Part shown: in pieces, positions 30,280-37,629 of the stretch
Layout: each line of letters opens with the position of its first letter
How positions within the stretch are numbered: position 1 is the first letter of the stretch
Source: a virus
Strand: one strand, 5' to 3'
IMG/VR virus record: IMGVR_UViG_3300042560_001788
Coordinates: 1 to 39,075 of that record
DNA length: 39,075 nucleotides
Made by a program: the position numbers and the translations under genes
The notes under the pieces: model-generated
Told to the model about the DNA's origin: nothing
The model's input: only the letters and a program-made list of their open reading frames with translations
The model's database searches: none

Positions 30280-31191
30280 GTGGCCGACTTCATTCCCTTG
30301 ATGGGCTATCAGCCCGACCGGAAGGGCACCGACGATTTCCTGGCGTCGCTCGCCCGGCCCACGCTCGCGCAGGCTGGCCCCGATCTGGTGCTTGACGAGC
30401 GGAAGGATGTGAACCTTGGGCACTACCTGCTGCGAGTGGCCCCCGATTGGAAGCGTGGGGCACAGAAGATCGGCAGCTGCGTCGGCTGGGGGTGGGCCTT
30501 GTCCTGCGACATCCTCGCCGCGTGCGACATCCTGTTACGCAATGAGACGGAGAGTTACGGCGGGCGGGTGCTCGAGGCTTCGATCTATGGGTTCTCGCGC
30601 TGCGAAGTTCGCGGCGGCCGGAACCTAGGGGGCGATGGATCCTACGGCGGCGCGGCAGCGAAGGCCGTGACGAACTACGGCACCCTGCACTACGGCATCA
30701 ACTACGACGGCGTGGCGTTCACCGACAACTCGGGCCAGCGTGAAAAGGAGTGGGGCCGCGACGGCGTGCCGGATCGGTTCGAGCCGTTCGCTGCGAAGCA
30801 CAAGGTGCAGAGCACAGCACTCATTCGGTCTTTCGAGGACTGCGCGAAGGCGTTGCAGTCAGGTTTTCCCACAGCCGTCTGTAGTTCAATGGGCTTTTCT
30901 ATGACGCTGCGCGATGGGTACATGTCGCCCATGGGCACTTGGATGCATTGCCAGATGGCGGCGGCCGTAAAATGGAGCCCCGAGCCCGCCATCCTGGTGG
31001 TGAACAGCTGGGGTGATTGCTATGGCGGGACGTTCGACAAGAACCTGCCGCCGCAGTTCCAGAAGTCTGCGGGCTGGGTGCGTGCAAAGGATTTCACGCG
31101 CATGGTCAGCGGGGACGATTCATTCGCCCTGTCTGGCTACTCGGGTTTCCCGCCGCGCACGCTGCCCGATTGGACCGGAGGCGTCCTATGA
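30280..31191 (+). CDS. Papain-like cysteine peptidase (candidate lysin)
   Basis: A 303-residue protein with the C1-type catalytic set: Q62 and C67 in AQKIGSCVGWGWA, H223 in TWMHCQMAAAVKW, N242 in LVVNSWGDCYGG (the classic N-S-W-G). A GGxLGGDGSYGGAAAK-type segment lies between. Set among small membrane proteins and just before the fibre genes, it may cleave host cell-wall peptides at lysis. Alternatives are a tail-borne protease or a role in processing. It starts at GTG 30280. No signal peptide. Confidence 0.8.
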   Translation: MADFIPLMGYQPDRKGTDDFLASLARPTLAQAGPDLVLDERKDVNLGHYLLRVAPDWKRGAQKIGSCVGWGWALSCDILAACDILLRNETESYGGRVLEASIYGFSRCEVRGGRNLGGDGSYGGAAAKAVTNYGTLHYGINYDGVAFTDNSGQREKEWGRDGVPDRFEPFAAKHKVQSTALIRSFEDCAKALQSGFPTAVCSSMGFSMTLRDGYMSPMGTWMHCQMAAAVKWSPEPAILVVNSWGDCYGGTFDKNLPPQFQKSAGWVRAKDFTRMVSGDDSFALSGYSGFPPRTLPDWTGGVL

Positions 31192-31448
31192 AGACTGCGG
31201 CCCTCGTCACCGGCACGTTCCTGCTCTTTGCCAGAGGCTGCGGAGCCCCGGCCCCCGACCACCCCGACATCGTGGCGGATCTCGCCTGCGAGACAGCCCG
31301 CATGAGCGTCAAGCTCAGCCAAGAGATGGCACCGGCCCCGGCGTCGGACAAGTGCGACAACTGCGATGGCACCGGGAAAATCGGTGACGGCCGGATCGTG
31401 ATGACGTGCCCCGTCTGCAAAGGCACCGGAAAGAAGGTGGCGAAGTGA
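31188..31448 (+). CDS. Small protein with DnaJ-type zinc motif
   Basis: An 86-residue protein. A hydrophobic N-terminus (MKTAALVTGTFLLFARGCG) resembles a lipoprotein signal with Cys at 18, although the residues before it (ARG) are not an ideal lipobox. The C-terminus has C-x-x-C-D-G-T-G (56-63) and C-x-x-C-K-G-T-G (74-81), the Cys-rich repeat of DnaJ. The two CxxCxGxG units would form one zinc centre. Coupled by ATGA to the peptidase. Perhaps a spanin-like or folding factor. Confidence 0.7.
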   Translation: MKTAALVTGTFLLFARGCGAPAPDHPDIVADLACETARMSVKLSQEMAPAPASDKCDNCDGTGKIGDGRIVMTCPVCKGTGKKVAK

Positions 31449-31786
31449 GCCTCGAAGACCTCGACGCCGCCGTGTGGGCCAGCCTGTCGGCCAGAAAGCA
31501 CCTCGCCGGGCGGCCGCTCGTCTCCCGCCTGGTGCGGCGCGTGGTCCGCAAGTGGCCCACGGTGGCGATCGCGCAGGCCCGGCCCGACTCCTACGGCGTG
31601 ATGCTCGAGCAGGTTTCCGCGAGCATCGAACGCAGCGAACGGCAGAACGTCCGCATGGGCATCATCCTCACGCTCGTGCTGGGTGTGCTCATTCAGGAGA
31701 TCGTGAAGGCGATCCTCGCGTGGTGGATGAAATCTGCCAGCAATCGGATTGCATTGGTAGGGTGGCAGACGGAGATGCGGCGATGA
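31445..31786 (+). CDS. Single-span membrane protein
   Basis: A 113-residue protein from GTG 31445. A basic N-terminal half is followed by a helix (VMLEQVSASIERSERQNV) and one membrane span (MGIILTLVLGVLIQEIVKAILAWW, residues about 71-94). Holin-like size and neighbourhood, but only one span. Coupled to both neighbours. Confidence 0.65.
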   Translation: MSLEDLDAAVWASLSARKHLAGRPLVSRLVRRVVRKWPTVAIAQARPDSYGVMLEQVSASIERSERQNVRMGIILTLVLGVLIQEIVKAILAWWMKSASNRIALVGWQTEMRR

Positions 31787-32073
31787 CAGCGGAAGAACTC
31801 AAGCAGGGCGTGCTCGACACCTTTCTGCGGATCGCGGATCGGTTCGGCGTGCCGTGCGTGATCCTCGCGGTGATCTTGTATTTCGGGCGTGAAGCGGCGA
31901 TTGCCCTGCACGACAGCGTGGTGGAGCCGGTAGTGCAGTCGCACGTTGAGTTTCTGGAGAGCACGAAAGAGACGATGGCGAAGCAGGCCGACACGCTCCA
32001 GGAGCTCGCCAAGGGCCAGCAGGAGATCCAGCAGGTGCTTGCACGGCCTGCTAATAACGAGGGCACAAACTAA
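31783..32073 (+). CDS. Single-span membrane protein with coiled coil
   Basis: A 96-residue protein: an amphipathic N-terminal helix, one span (VPCVILAVILYFGREAAIAL, residues about 23-42) and a C-terminal coiled coil (EFLESTKETMAKQADTLQELAKGQQEIQQVL). This layout fits a class of small holins or spanin-like proteins. Overlaps the next gene by one base. Confidence 0.65.
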   Translation: MTAEELKQGVLDTFLRIADRFGVPCVILAVILYFGREAAIALHDSVVEPVVQSHVEFLESTKETMAKQADTLQELAKGQQEIQQVLARPANNEGTN

Positions 32074-32387
32074 TGGCCTCCTACGATCAAACGCCGGGCA
32101 CGCTCAATCTGTCGTTCAAACGAGCAGATGACTTCAGCGCAATGGTGGACTTCTCCATATCGCTGGCCTCTTACACCGTCACCGCTGGCATCACGTCGCT
32201 CGTCAGCGGTGCCGAGGTGCAGCCGCTCACCGTGTCGTTCGTCTCGGCCACGGCCGGGCAGGTCAACGTGAGCCTCACCGACACGCAGACCGCCGCCCTG
32301 GCTCGCGGCACCTACGGGTGGCAAATGAAGTGGACCGAGAACCAGGCCACGCGAACGGCCCTCACCGGCTTCGTGGAGGTGCTTTGA
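32073..32387 (+). CDS. Small beta-domain fibre-region protein
   Basis: A 104-residue beta-rich protein: LNLSFKRADDFSAMVDFSISLASYTVTAGITSLVSG...TVSFVSATAGQVNVSLTDTQTAALARGTYGWQMKWTE. It resembles the N-terminal domain of baseplate upper (BppU-like) proteins, which attach receptor-binding parts. Directly precedes the collagen-like fibre protein in an overlapping frame. Confidence 0.65.
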   Translation: MASYDQTPGTLNLSFKRADDFSAMVDFSISLASYTVTAGITSLVSGAEVQPLTVSFVSATAGQVNVSLTDTQTAALARGTYGWQMKWTENQATRTALTGFVEVL

Positions 32388-32890
32388 TGCCGCCGATCAA
32401 CGCGAACGTGACGAACCAGCAGATCACGGCGAGCGTCGGAGAGACGCAGATCGACGTTTCGGTGGCTGGCGGGTTCGGCCCTTCGGGGGCGAACGGTGCG
32501 CAGGGAATTCAAGGAATCCAAGGACCGGCGGGACCAGCGGGGGCCACGGGCGCAACCGGCCCGGCTGGCACGACCACCTGGGCAGGGATCACGGACAGGC
32601 CCGCGACGTTCCCGCCGTCGTCGCACAATCACGTCGCCGCGAACATAACCGACTTCGCCGCTGCTGTCGCCGCTGTCTCGCCCGGCGGCGGTGGATCGCA
32701 CACCCTCCCAAACGCCACCACATCGACGCTCGGCGGCGTGATCGTCGGCGCGGGCCTGAGCGTGTCGAGCGGCACCGTGTCGGCCAACCTGACTAGCGTG
32801 GCCGGTCGCACTGGTGCGGTGACGATTGCTGCCGCTGACGTTTCCGGCCTTGACACGCTCGCCATCGTAAACGCCCTCATTTTCGGATAA
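32387..32890 (+). CDS. Collagen-like tail fibre protein
   Basis: A 167-residue protein. After a beta N-terminus comes a Gly-X-Y collagen-like stretch (GANGAQGIQGIQGPAGPAGATGATGPAG, residues about 33-60). Then comes W-A-G-I-T-D-R-P-A-T-F-P-P, a common phage fibre junction with HNH residues nearby (SSHNH). The end (TSVAGRTGAVTIAAADVSGL) is the repeat seen in fibre trimerisation regions. It forms the shaft of a receptor-binding fibre. Confidence 0.85.
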   Translation: MPPINANVTNQQITASVGETQIDVSVAGGFGPSGANGAQGIQGIQGPAGPAGATGATGPAGTTTWAGITDRPATFPPSSHNHVAANITDFAAAVAAVSPGGGGSHTLPNATTSTLGGVIVGAGLSVSSGTVSANLTSVAGRTGAVTIAAADVSGLDTLAIVNALIFG

Positions 32891-32893
32891 CTC

Positions 32894-33454
32894 ATGCCCA
32901 AGCAATTCATCACCCCGACCTATACGTTCACGCCCGGCGCAAGCGGCGTCGGCACGCTCGACCTCTCCGGGATCGCGTCGTTCGACCCCAAGCGGCTGGT
33001 GGCCGTCATCAACCAGACTCGCGGCGTTGTGATCTACGCGACCGGCTCTGCGGCCACGCGGTACACGGCGATCGCCGGTTCGGTTCTCACGCTGAACGTA
33101 GACACGGCAACGCACAACGCCGCCGACGTTCTTCAAGTCATCTACGAGCAGGCTGACGACACGCTCGTCGCCATCAATGCACAACTCGACGGCAACACGG
33201 GGGAACTCACGCAAGCCGTGGAAGCCCTGCGAATGGCAGTGCAGTCGTTGAACCGCAGCATCGGGCTGACGACCGTTGACACGGGCGGGCGCACGCGAGT
33301 GCTGATTGATGCCATTTCTGGCGGTTTGACACTTGGATTTGTCGGCACAATAGGCAATGTCTCAGCGGCAGGCGGCTTTTCCGCGAACGATCAAATCCCC
33401 GCCCTCATGCACCTCCAAGCAGACAGCCTGCGAAACAACATCACCGTCACCTAA
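32894..33454 (+). CDS. Tail fibre-associated protein
   Basis: A 186-residue beta-rich protein with segments VGTLDLSGIASFDPKRLVAVINQTRGVVIYATGSAATRY and a helix (TLVAINAQLDGNTGELTQAVEALRMAVQSLNRSIG), then GGRTRVLIDAISGGLTL. Lies 3 bp after the fibre gene. Probably part of the fibre or baseplate; no catalytic motif. Confidence 0.65.
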   Translation: MPKQFITPTYTFTPGASGVGTLDLSGIASFDPKRLVAVINQTRGVVIYATGSAATRYTAIAGSVLTLNVDTATHNAADVLQVIYEQADDTLVAINAQLDGNTGELTQAVEALRMAVQSLNRSIGLTTVDTGGRTRVLIDAISGGLTLGFVGTIGNVSAAGGFSANDQIPALMHLQADSLRNNITVT

Positions 33455-33464
33455 AGGAGCACAC

Positions 33465-34901
33465 ATGCCCACCACGAACACGAACAGGAAGATTCTTGAC
33501 CTCAAGCGCTGGGAGTTTGTCACCCCCGCGCCCACTGCCACCGGTTCTGGGCGGTGCATCGCCAGCAGCGTTCATCAGCGGCAGCAGCAACTTTACATGG
33601 TGGGCGTCAACGCGGCGTTTCTCTACAACCCCGCAGAGGATGGCTGGGTGGAACTGCCGTCGGCTGGGCTTGCCGGAACATTTGGTGACGGGTGCTGCGC
33701 GGTTGCCGGTGGATTCTCAACCGGCGCAACCGCTGGCGTTGCCTCGCTCACGGCCACGGCTGGAAGCACTACGACGATCACGACGAATCAGACCCTCGCC
33801 CGCGACCTGCGCGGCTACTCGGTGCAGTTCGTCGGCGGCACAAACGCTGGCAAAACGAAGGTCATCGCGTCGAACACGATCGGCGCGAACGCGGTCATCA
33901 CGTTCACCGACGCCGAAGCGGTCGCGTTCGACAACACGAGCGCGTATCGGCTCGTCACGCCAACGTGGTACGTCCTCTGCGCTGGCTCGCTCTCAAGCGG
34001 GTCGTTCAAAAGGTACGACTTCGCGACCAACACATGGGTCACGCTCGTCAACACGGGCCTCCCGGCAACGTGGGGAAATGACGGCAGGCTGGTTGCCACG
34101 CCGTCGTGGCTCGGCAGCGGGTACAAGTCTTTCGCTACAGGCACGGCGACGGCTGGCGCTTCGACCACGCTCACCAACAGCGCGAAGGCATGGGCTACGA
34201 ACCAGTGGGCGCAATCTCAGGTGCGGATCACGGCAGGCACCGGCGCGGGGCAGATTCGCACGGTCGCTTCAAACACCGGCACCGTCCTCACGGTGTCTGC
34301 GGCGTGGACGACGACGCCGGATAACACCTCGCAATACAGCCTGGAGGGAAACGACGATTTCGTCTACGCGCTAGGGAACAACGCGGTGACGATGTACCGC
34401 TATTCGGTGTCGGCCAACACCTGGTCAACGCTCTCGCCGGGTGTGGCTCGCGGCGGCGCGCCGAACACTGGGATGGGCGGGCAGTGGGTTCACAGCGTCA
34501 GTGACGCGGCGTGGACAGCCGAGAACGCAATCCAAAACGGACGTTTTATCTACTCGTTCCGCGGCGCGGCTAGCGGGCTGCTCGACCGCTATGACATCGC
34601 GGCCAACGCTTGGTCGGCTGTGTCCTACGCACCGGCAAGCACGACGTTCACCACGGGAACGAAGTATGCCTACATCAAGGACTACCTCTACATTCACAAG
34701 GACGTTACGGGCAGGTGGTATCGGTTCGACCTCGCGCAGTCGTCGATGGACGGCTGGAACGCGATGCTTTACCCACACAGCACGGCGGTGACTGGCGATA
34801 CTGCGTTCGACGTTTCGTATTTTGATGGCGCGACGGAGATCCACTACGTCTACATTGTGCTGAACACCCTGACCGTCATGCTCCGACAAATGGTGATCTG
34901 A
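33465..34901 (+). CDS. Beta-propeller (kelch-like) receptor-binding protein
   Basis: A 478-residue protein with propeller-like blades: RYDFATNTWVTLVNTGLPA, YRYSVSANTWSTLSPG, RYDIAANAWSAVSYAP, RFDLAQSSMDGWNAM. The Y-D-x-x-x-N-x-W repeat is typical of kelch motifs. Two inserted Thr-rich domains (TATAGSTTTITTNQTLARD..., TATAGASTTLTNSAKAW...) each end in GTNAGKTKVIASNT/GTGAGQIRTVASNT repeats. The start follows an AAAGGAG site. Likely carbohydrate-binding tip protein of the tail. Confidence 0.75.
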   Translation: MPTTNTNRKILDLKRWEFVTPAPTATGSGRCIASSVHQRQQQLYMVGVNAAFLYNPAEDGWVELPSAGLAGTFGDGCCAVAGGFSTGATAGVASLTATAGSTTTITTNQTLARDLRGYSVQFVGGTNAGKTKVIASNTIGANAVITFTDAEAVAFDNTSAYRLVTPTWYVLCAGSLSSGSFKRYDFATNTWVTLVNTGLPATWGNDGRLVATPSWLGSGYKSFATGTATAGASTTLTNSAKAWATNQWAQSQVRITAGTGAGQIRTVASNTGTVLTVSAAWTTTPDNTSQYSLEGNDDFVYALGNNAVTMYRYSVSANTWSTLSPGVARGGAPNTGMGGQWVHSVSDAAWTAENAIQNGRFIYSFRGAASGLLDRYDIAANAWSAVSYAPASTTFTTGTKYAYIKDYLYIHKDVTGRWYRFDLAQSSMDGWNAMLYPHSTAVTGDTAFDVSYFDGATEIHYVYIVLNTLTVMLRQMVI

Positions 34902-35062
34902 TGACAATCCATGAACTGATCGCTTTGGCCGAAAACAAACTGGCGACCCTGACCCGTCAGCGTGACGCCGCGTGGCAGATGGGCGATGCGTCGGCGCTCG
35001 CGGCGGCCGACGCACAGATCGCCGAGACAGAGAACACCCTCGCGAAACTGCGGAGCCTCTGA
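34901..35062 (+). CDS. 53-residue coiled-coil protein
   Basis: A short frame overlapping the propeller gene's stop (ATGA). Product is a single helical coiled coil (ELIALAENKLATLTRQRDAAWQMGDASALAAADAQIAETENTLAKL). Tiny proteins of this exact pattern are common next to phage fibre genes. It may be a fibre assembly factor or decoy peptide. Function unknown. Confidence 0.65.
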   Translation: MTIHELIALAENKLATLTRQRDAAWQMGDASALAAADAQIAETENTLAKLRSL

Positions 35063-35148
35063 TGCCATTTTCATTTTCAAGCAGCCCCCGACATCGGGTC
35101 CGCAACCGCGAGGCGTCTGCAAGGGGAAGCCAGCCAGCCCTAACCTAG
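35062..35148 (+). CDS. Possible 28-residue peptide
   Basis: ATG 35062 overlaps the previous stop and the frame ends at TAG 35146-35148. The peptide is Ser/Arg-rich (MPFSFSSSPRHRVRNREASA...). The coupled start follows the genome's rule, but the length is so short that it may be chance. Confidence 0.35.
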   Translation: MPFSFSSSPRHRVRNREASARGSQPALT

Positions 35149-35165
35149 AAGCACAGGAGAAGCCC

Positions 35166-35522
35166 ATGTCCAACGCCACGATCAGCCGCTCATACCGCGA
35201 CTTCGACATCACGCTGCACACCGCAACCAGCCTGGCCACCACGCTCGACCTGCGTGACGTTGCCGGTGCCATCCTCTCCATCGACACCATTTCCACGAAC
35301 GCCAGCACGCTCCAGATGTGGGTCGGCGCAACGCCCACCGGCACCTTCCGCCGACTCTACAAGGTCGATGGCAGCGTGGCCGATCTCACGCTCGCGCCAT
35401 CCACCACTGAGGGACGGGCCTACAGTCTGCCCGATGAAGTGTTCGGCACGGAGTTTCTGAAGATCGTGTCGGCCACGACCAACAGCACGGGCACGACCGG
35501 CTTTGTGATGTTCAAGAGCTAA
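35166..35522 (+). CDS. Small beta-rich fibre-region protein
   Basis: A 118-residue protein with AGGAG (35156-35160) before ATG 35166. Beta strands rich in Thr: FDITLHTATSLATTLDLRDVAGAILSIDTISTNASTLQMWVGATPTGTFRRLYKVDG...EFLKIVSATTNSTGTTGFVMF. Looks like a jelly-roll or Ig-like module for virion decoration or fibre attachment. Confidence 0.65.
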   Translation: MSNATISRSYRDFDITLHTATSLATTLDLRDVAGAILSIDTISTNASTLQMWVGATPTGTFRRLYKVDGSVADLTLAPSTTEGRAYSLPDEVFGTEFLKIVSATTNSTGTTGFVMFKS

Positions 35523-35559
35523 CGCTCGCCGCACTCTCTCACCACAAGAGCGCACCCAA

Positions 35560-36411
35560 ATGGCTATGTCGCCCCGCCTGCTGCGTCCCCGCACCGGCGG
35601 CCTTCACCCGGAAGCCGCCGACTGGCGCTCCCGCGTCATCGCCAACGGCGGGACTGTGAGCGCGTCCACCGTGCAGGCCGTAGATCGGTTCTGCCGCAGC
35701 ATCGACTCGGCGGGTATCCGCGACCGTTTCTATCGGCTGAACCTCTTCTGCGGCAGCGATTTGTCGGCATGCTTGGTTCCGCTTTATCGCGGCCAGTCGC
35801 GCACCGGAACGCAGTTCGGGAACACGACCGATACAAACAACAACTTCGTCAGCGGCGACTATTCGCTGTCTGGGTCGGCTGCGGGACTTACGGGCAACGG
35901 CACAACGAAGTACCTCGCCACGGGAGTGGCGCAGACCTACGCAGGGTCGAATGAAATACATGTGGCGATGGGGTTCGTGCCAAACACTGCGGCAGGCTAT
36001 CAATGTGCCATAGGTGCGCGTTACAACGTCGCCAACTCGGTTGCAGTTGAGGTGCGTGGCTCGAACGCTAACCTCAGAATCGCTGCGTTCAGCGGCGGCA
36101 ATGCGCTTTCTGCCTACTCGCCTTCAGCAGGCAGAAACTCGTTCATATCCCATGCTGTGAACCCAGCGGCAAACAGCTATGAAGCGTGGATTCGTGGCGT
36201 TTCTTTTGATACGCGAACGCTCGGTGCATACAACTCCGCATCGACGGCGAATTTCCTGGTCTTTGCTGGCGACTCGAACGGAACGGCATCAGCCCTTTTT
36301 TCTGGCAGTTCCGACTTCTACAGCATCGGGCTGCGGTTTACGTCATCGGCACAGTTGACGGCGTACCACAACGCTACCGAAGCCTTCCGCACGGCACTGG
36401 GCAGGGTATGA
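35560..36411 (+). CDS. Lectin-like tail protein
   Basis: A 283-residue protein with a start like other phage proteins of this kind: LLRPRTGGLHPEAADWRSRVIANGGTVSASTVQAVDRFCRSIDSAGIRDRFYRLNLFCGSDLSACLVPLYRG. The remainder is beta-rich with Ser/Asn/Gly (SGSAAGLTGNGTTKYLATGV..., IHVAMGFVPNT), consistent with a concanavalin/LamG-like fold. The end GSSDFYSIGLRFTSSAQLTAYHNA is a common fibre-associated terminus. Likely binds host surface glycan. Confidence 0.75.
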   Translation: MAMSPRLLRPRTGGLHPEAADWRSRVIANGGTVSASTVQAVDRFCRSIDSAGIRDRFYRLNLFCGSDLSACLVPLYRGQSRTGTQFGNTTDTNNNFVSGDYSLSGSAAGLTGNGTTKYLATGVAQTYAGSNEIHVAMGFVPNTAAGYQCAIGARYNVANSVAVEVRGSNANLRIAAFSGGNALSAYSPSAGRNSFISHAVNPAANSYEAWIRGVSFDTRTLGAYNSASTANFLVFAGDSNGTASALFSGSSDFYSIGLRFTSSAQLTAYHNATEAFRTALGRV

Positions 36412-36722
36412 CTCTTTCCGACCTCACACTCCCGATAAGCCTTGCAGACGCTCGCGGGCTGGCGTTGGTGTTCACGCCCCAACTAGCGGCTAGGCTCGCG
36501 GAACTGCACGGGCAGCATGGATCGCCCAACTGCGTCCCGATGCCGCGAGTGCTGACCGATGGGCGGCTGATGCTTTGCGGCGACGTTCTCACGGAGATCG
36601 CCCCTGGCGGGCTGTTGCACGCCATGTGGGCCGCAGCGGACCAGGCGGTCTTGCTGCCCAACGTGACGGTGATCCCTTGGGCCGACGCGGTTGCGCTGCT
36701 GCCAGCGGACCCGGCGATCTAG
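36408..36722 (+). CDS. Small protein, unknown
   Basis: A 104-residue protein coupled by ATGA to the lectin-like gene: LPISLADARGLALVFTPQLAARLAELHGQHGSPNCVPMPRVLTDGRLMLCGDVLTEIAPGGLLHAMWAAADQAVLLPNVTVI. Last gene before the small-ORF cassette. No family is recognised. Confidence 0.65.
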   Translation: MTLSDLTLPISLADARGLALVFTPQLAARLAELHGQHGSPNCVPMPRVLTDGRLMLCGDVLTEIAPGGLLHAMWAAADQAVLLPNVTVIPWADAVALLPADPAI

Positions 36723-36726
36723 GCGC

Positions 36727-36750
36727 TGCGCTATCCCCACAAGAGAGCGT
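36727..36750 (+). promoter_or_regulatory. Repeated leader element, copy 1
   Basis: TGCGCTATCC (36727-36736) then CACAAGAGAGCG, five bases before GTG 36756. The same order (TGCGCTmT... then AGAG-type ribosome-binding sequence) recurs before or after other small genes of this cassette. Confidence 0.5.
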
Positions 36751-36755
36751 CGTTC

Positions 36756-37010
36756 GTGAGTGCAGTTCCCGAGCTAGACCGACTCATCGAAGAACACGAA
36801 ATCTTCCGCGCCAACATGCGGTGGAACCAGCGTGACGCCATGTTCACGGCGTTGATTCGCCTGCAAATAACCGCACTGGTGTCGTTCTGTCTCTGGGCCG
36901 TTTTCGGCTTTGCGGGGCTGGCGGGCGTGCCGGTTGTCTGGCGATGGGTGTGCAAGGAACTACACCCGCCAGCACCCCGCGATCCTTTCCGGCGATACAG
37001 GGCCATGTGA
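36756..37010 (+). CDS. Small membrane protein in cassette
   Basis: An 84-residue protein from GTG 36756: an acidic N-terminus (PELDRLIEEHEIFRANMRWNQRDAMFTALIRL) and one membrane span (ITALVSFCLWAVFGFAGLAGVPVVW, residues about 38-62), then a basic tail. Possibly a moron acting at the host membrane. No family is recognised. Confidence 0.6.
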   Translation: MSAVPELDRLIEEHEIFRANMRWNQRDAMFTALIRLQITALVSFCLWAVFGFAGLAGVPVVWRWVCKELHPPAPRDPFRRYRAM

Positions 37011-37012
37011 AT

Positions 37013-37040
37013 TGCGCTATCCACCTTAGAGAGAGAACCG
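37013..37040 (+). promoter_or_regulatory. Repeated leader element, copy 2
   Basis: TGCGCTATCC (37013-37022), identical to copy 1 over ten bases, then ACCTTAGAGAGAGAACCG directly before ATG 37041. Confidence 0.5.
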
Positions 37041-37238
37041 ATGCTAACCCTTGTTGCGTTCGCCATCCTGACAATGGCTGCGTGTTGGTGGCACGATTTC
37101 TACGAATGGAACGACGGAGTGTGCCGATCCAGTGGCCGCGAATGGCGATACTTCGACACCGACAGTCAGGGCGGGCGTGGGTACGCGGACGGAGAGGGAA
37201 ACACGACTTGGATTTCGTGGCCTCTCGTTGACCTCTAA
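37041..37238 (+). CDS. Small exported or membrane protein in cassette
   Basis: A 65-residue protein: hydrophobic start (MLTLVAFAILTMAACWW) that could be a signal or anchor, then polar with aromatics (HDFYEWNDGVCRSSGREWRYFDTDSQGGRGY) and two Cys. Probably a small envelope protein. Confidence 0.6.
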   Translation: MLTLVAFAILTMAACWWHDFYEWNDGVCRSSGREWRYFDTDSQGGRGYADGEGNTTWISWPLVDL

Positions 37239-37241
37239 GTG

Positions 37242-37262
37242 CGCTCTTGCACCAGAAGAGCG
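37242..37262 (+). promoter_or_regulatory. Hairpin, repeated leader element copy 3
   Basis: CGCTCTT (37242-37248) and AAGAGCG (37256-37262) form a perfect 7-bp stem with a 7-nt loop. Preceded by TG, it reads TGCGCTCTT, matching the leader family. It is the first structure in the 143-bp gap after gene 37041. Confidence 0.6.
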
Positions 37263-37265
37263 AAA

Positions 37266-37303
37266 GCTAGGTAGTTGCGAACAAGTACCTAGCATTTGTT
37301 CGC
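37266..37303 (+). other. Interleaved perfect inverted repeats
   Basis: GCTAGGTA (37266-37273) is complementary to TACCTAGC (37286-37293), and GCGAACAA (37277-37284) to TTGTTCGC (37296-37303). The order A-B-A'-B' means the two 8-bp stems interlock. They can be alternative hairpins, a pseudoknot-like RNA, or paired DNA-binding half-sites. The gap has no gene. Confidence 0.75.
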
Positions 37304-37342
37304 CGAAACGCATCCGAAGCGACACGTTTTCCGTATGAATGC

Positions 37343-37351
37343 TGATACAAT
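37343..37351 (+). promoter_or_regulatory. Extended -10 promoter
   Basis: TG-A-TACAAT (37343-37351), an extended -10 element, lying 31 bases before ATG 37382. No good -35 is seen, as is usual for extended -10 promoters. Downstream GATTCGGGAA (37364-37373) equals the core of operator O1. Confidence 0.45.
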
Positions 37352-37381
37352 CTGGGCGTTCTAGATTCGGGAATATGGAAC

Positions 37382-37600
37382 ATGGCACACGCCACGCTAC
37401 GATTCGACCTGAGCGACCCCGACGATGAGCGGGAGCATAAATACGCCCTCGCGGGCCGCGAGGCTCTGATCGCCCTAGAGGCGATTGAGCAGCACCTTCG
37501 CGGGAGGTTGAAGCACGGCGACCCCAGCGACCTAGAAAGAATCGGCCTGAAAGAAATACAGGCCATGATTCCTTACGAGTTGACGAGCCTGTTGCAGTAG
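37382..37600 (+). CDS. Small protein in cassette, unknown
   Basis: A 72-residue helical, acidic protein: MAHATLRFDLSDPDDEREHKYALAGREALIALEAIEQHLRGRLKHGDPSDLERIGLKEIQAMIPYELTSLLQ. The DLSDPDDEREHKYA start is a pattern of small phage proteins. Probably has its own promoter. Function unknown. Confidence 0.65.
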   Translation: MAHATLRFDLSDPDDEREHKYALAGREALIALEAIEQHLRGRLKHGDPSDLERIGLKEIQAMIPYELTSLLQ

Positions 37601-37612
37601 CATTACACGCCG

Positions 37613-37629
37613 CAGAGAGGGACGTATGG
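37613..37629 (+). repeat. 17-bp repeated ribosome-binding leader, copy A
   Basis: CAGAGAGGGACGTATGG, identical to 38122-38138, includes the Shine-Dalgarno-like GAGAGG and start codon of gene 37626. Confidence 0.8.
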
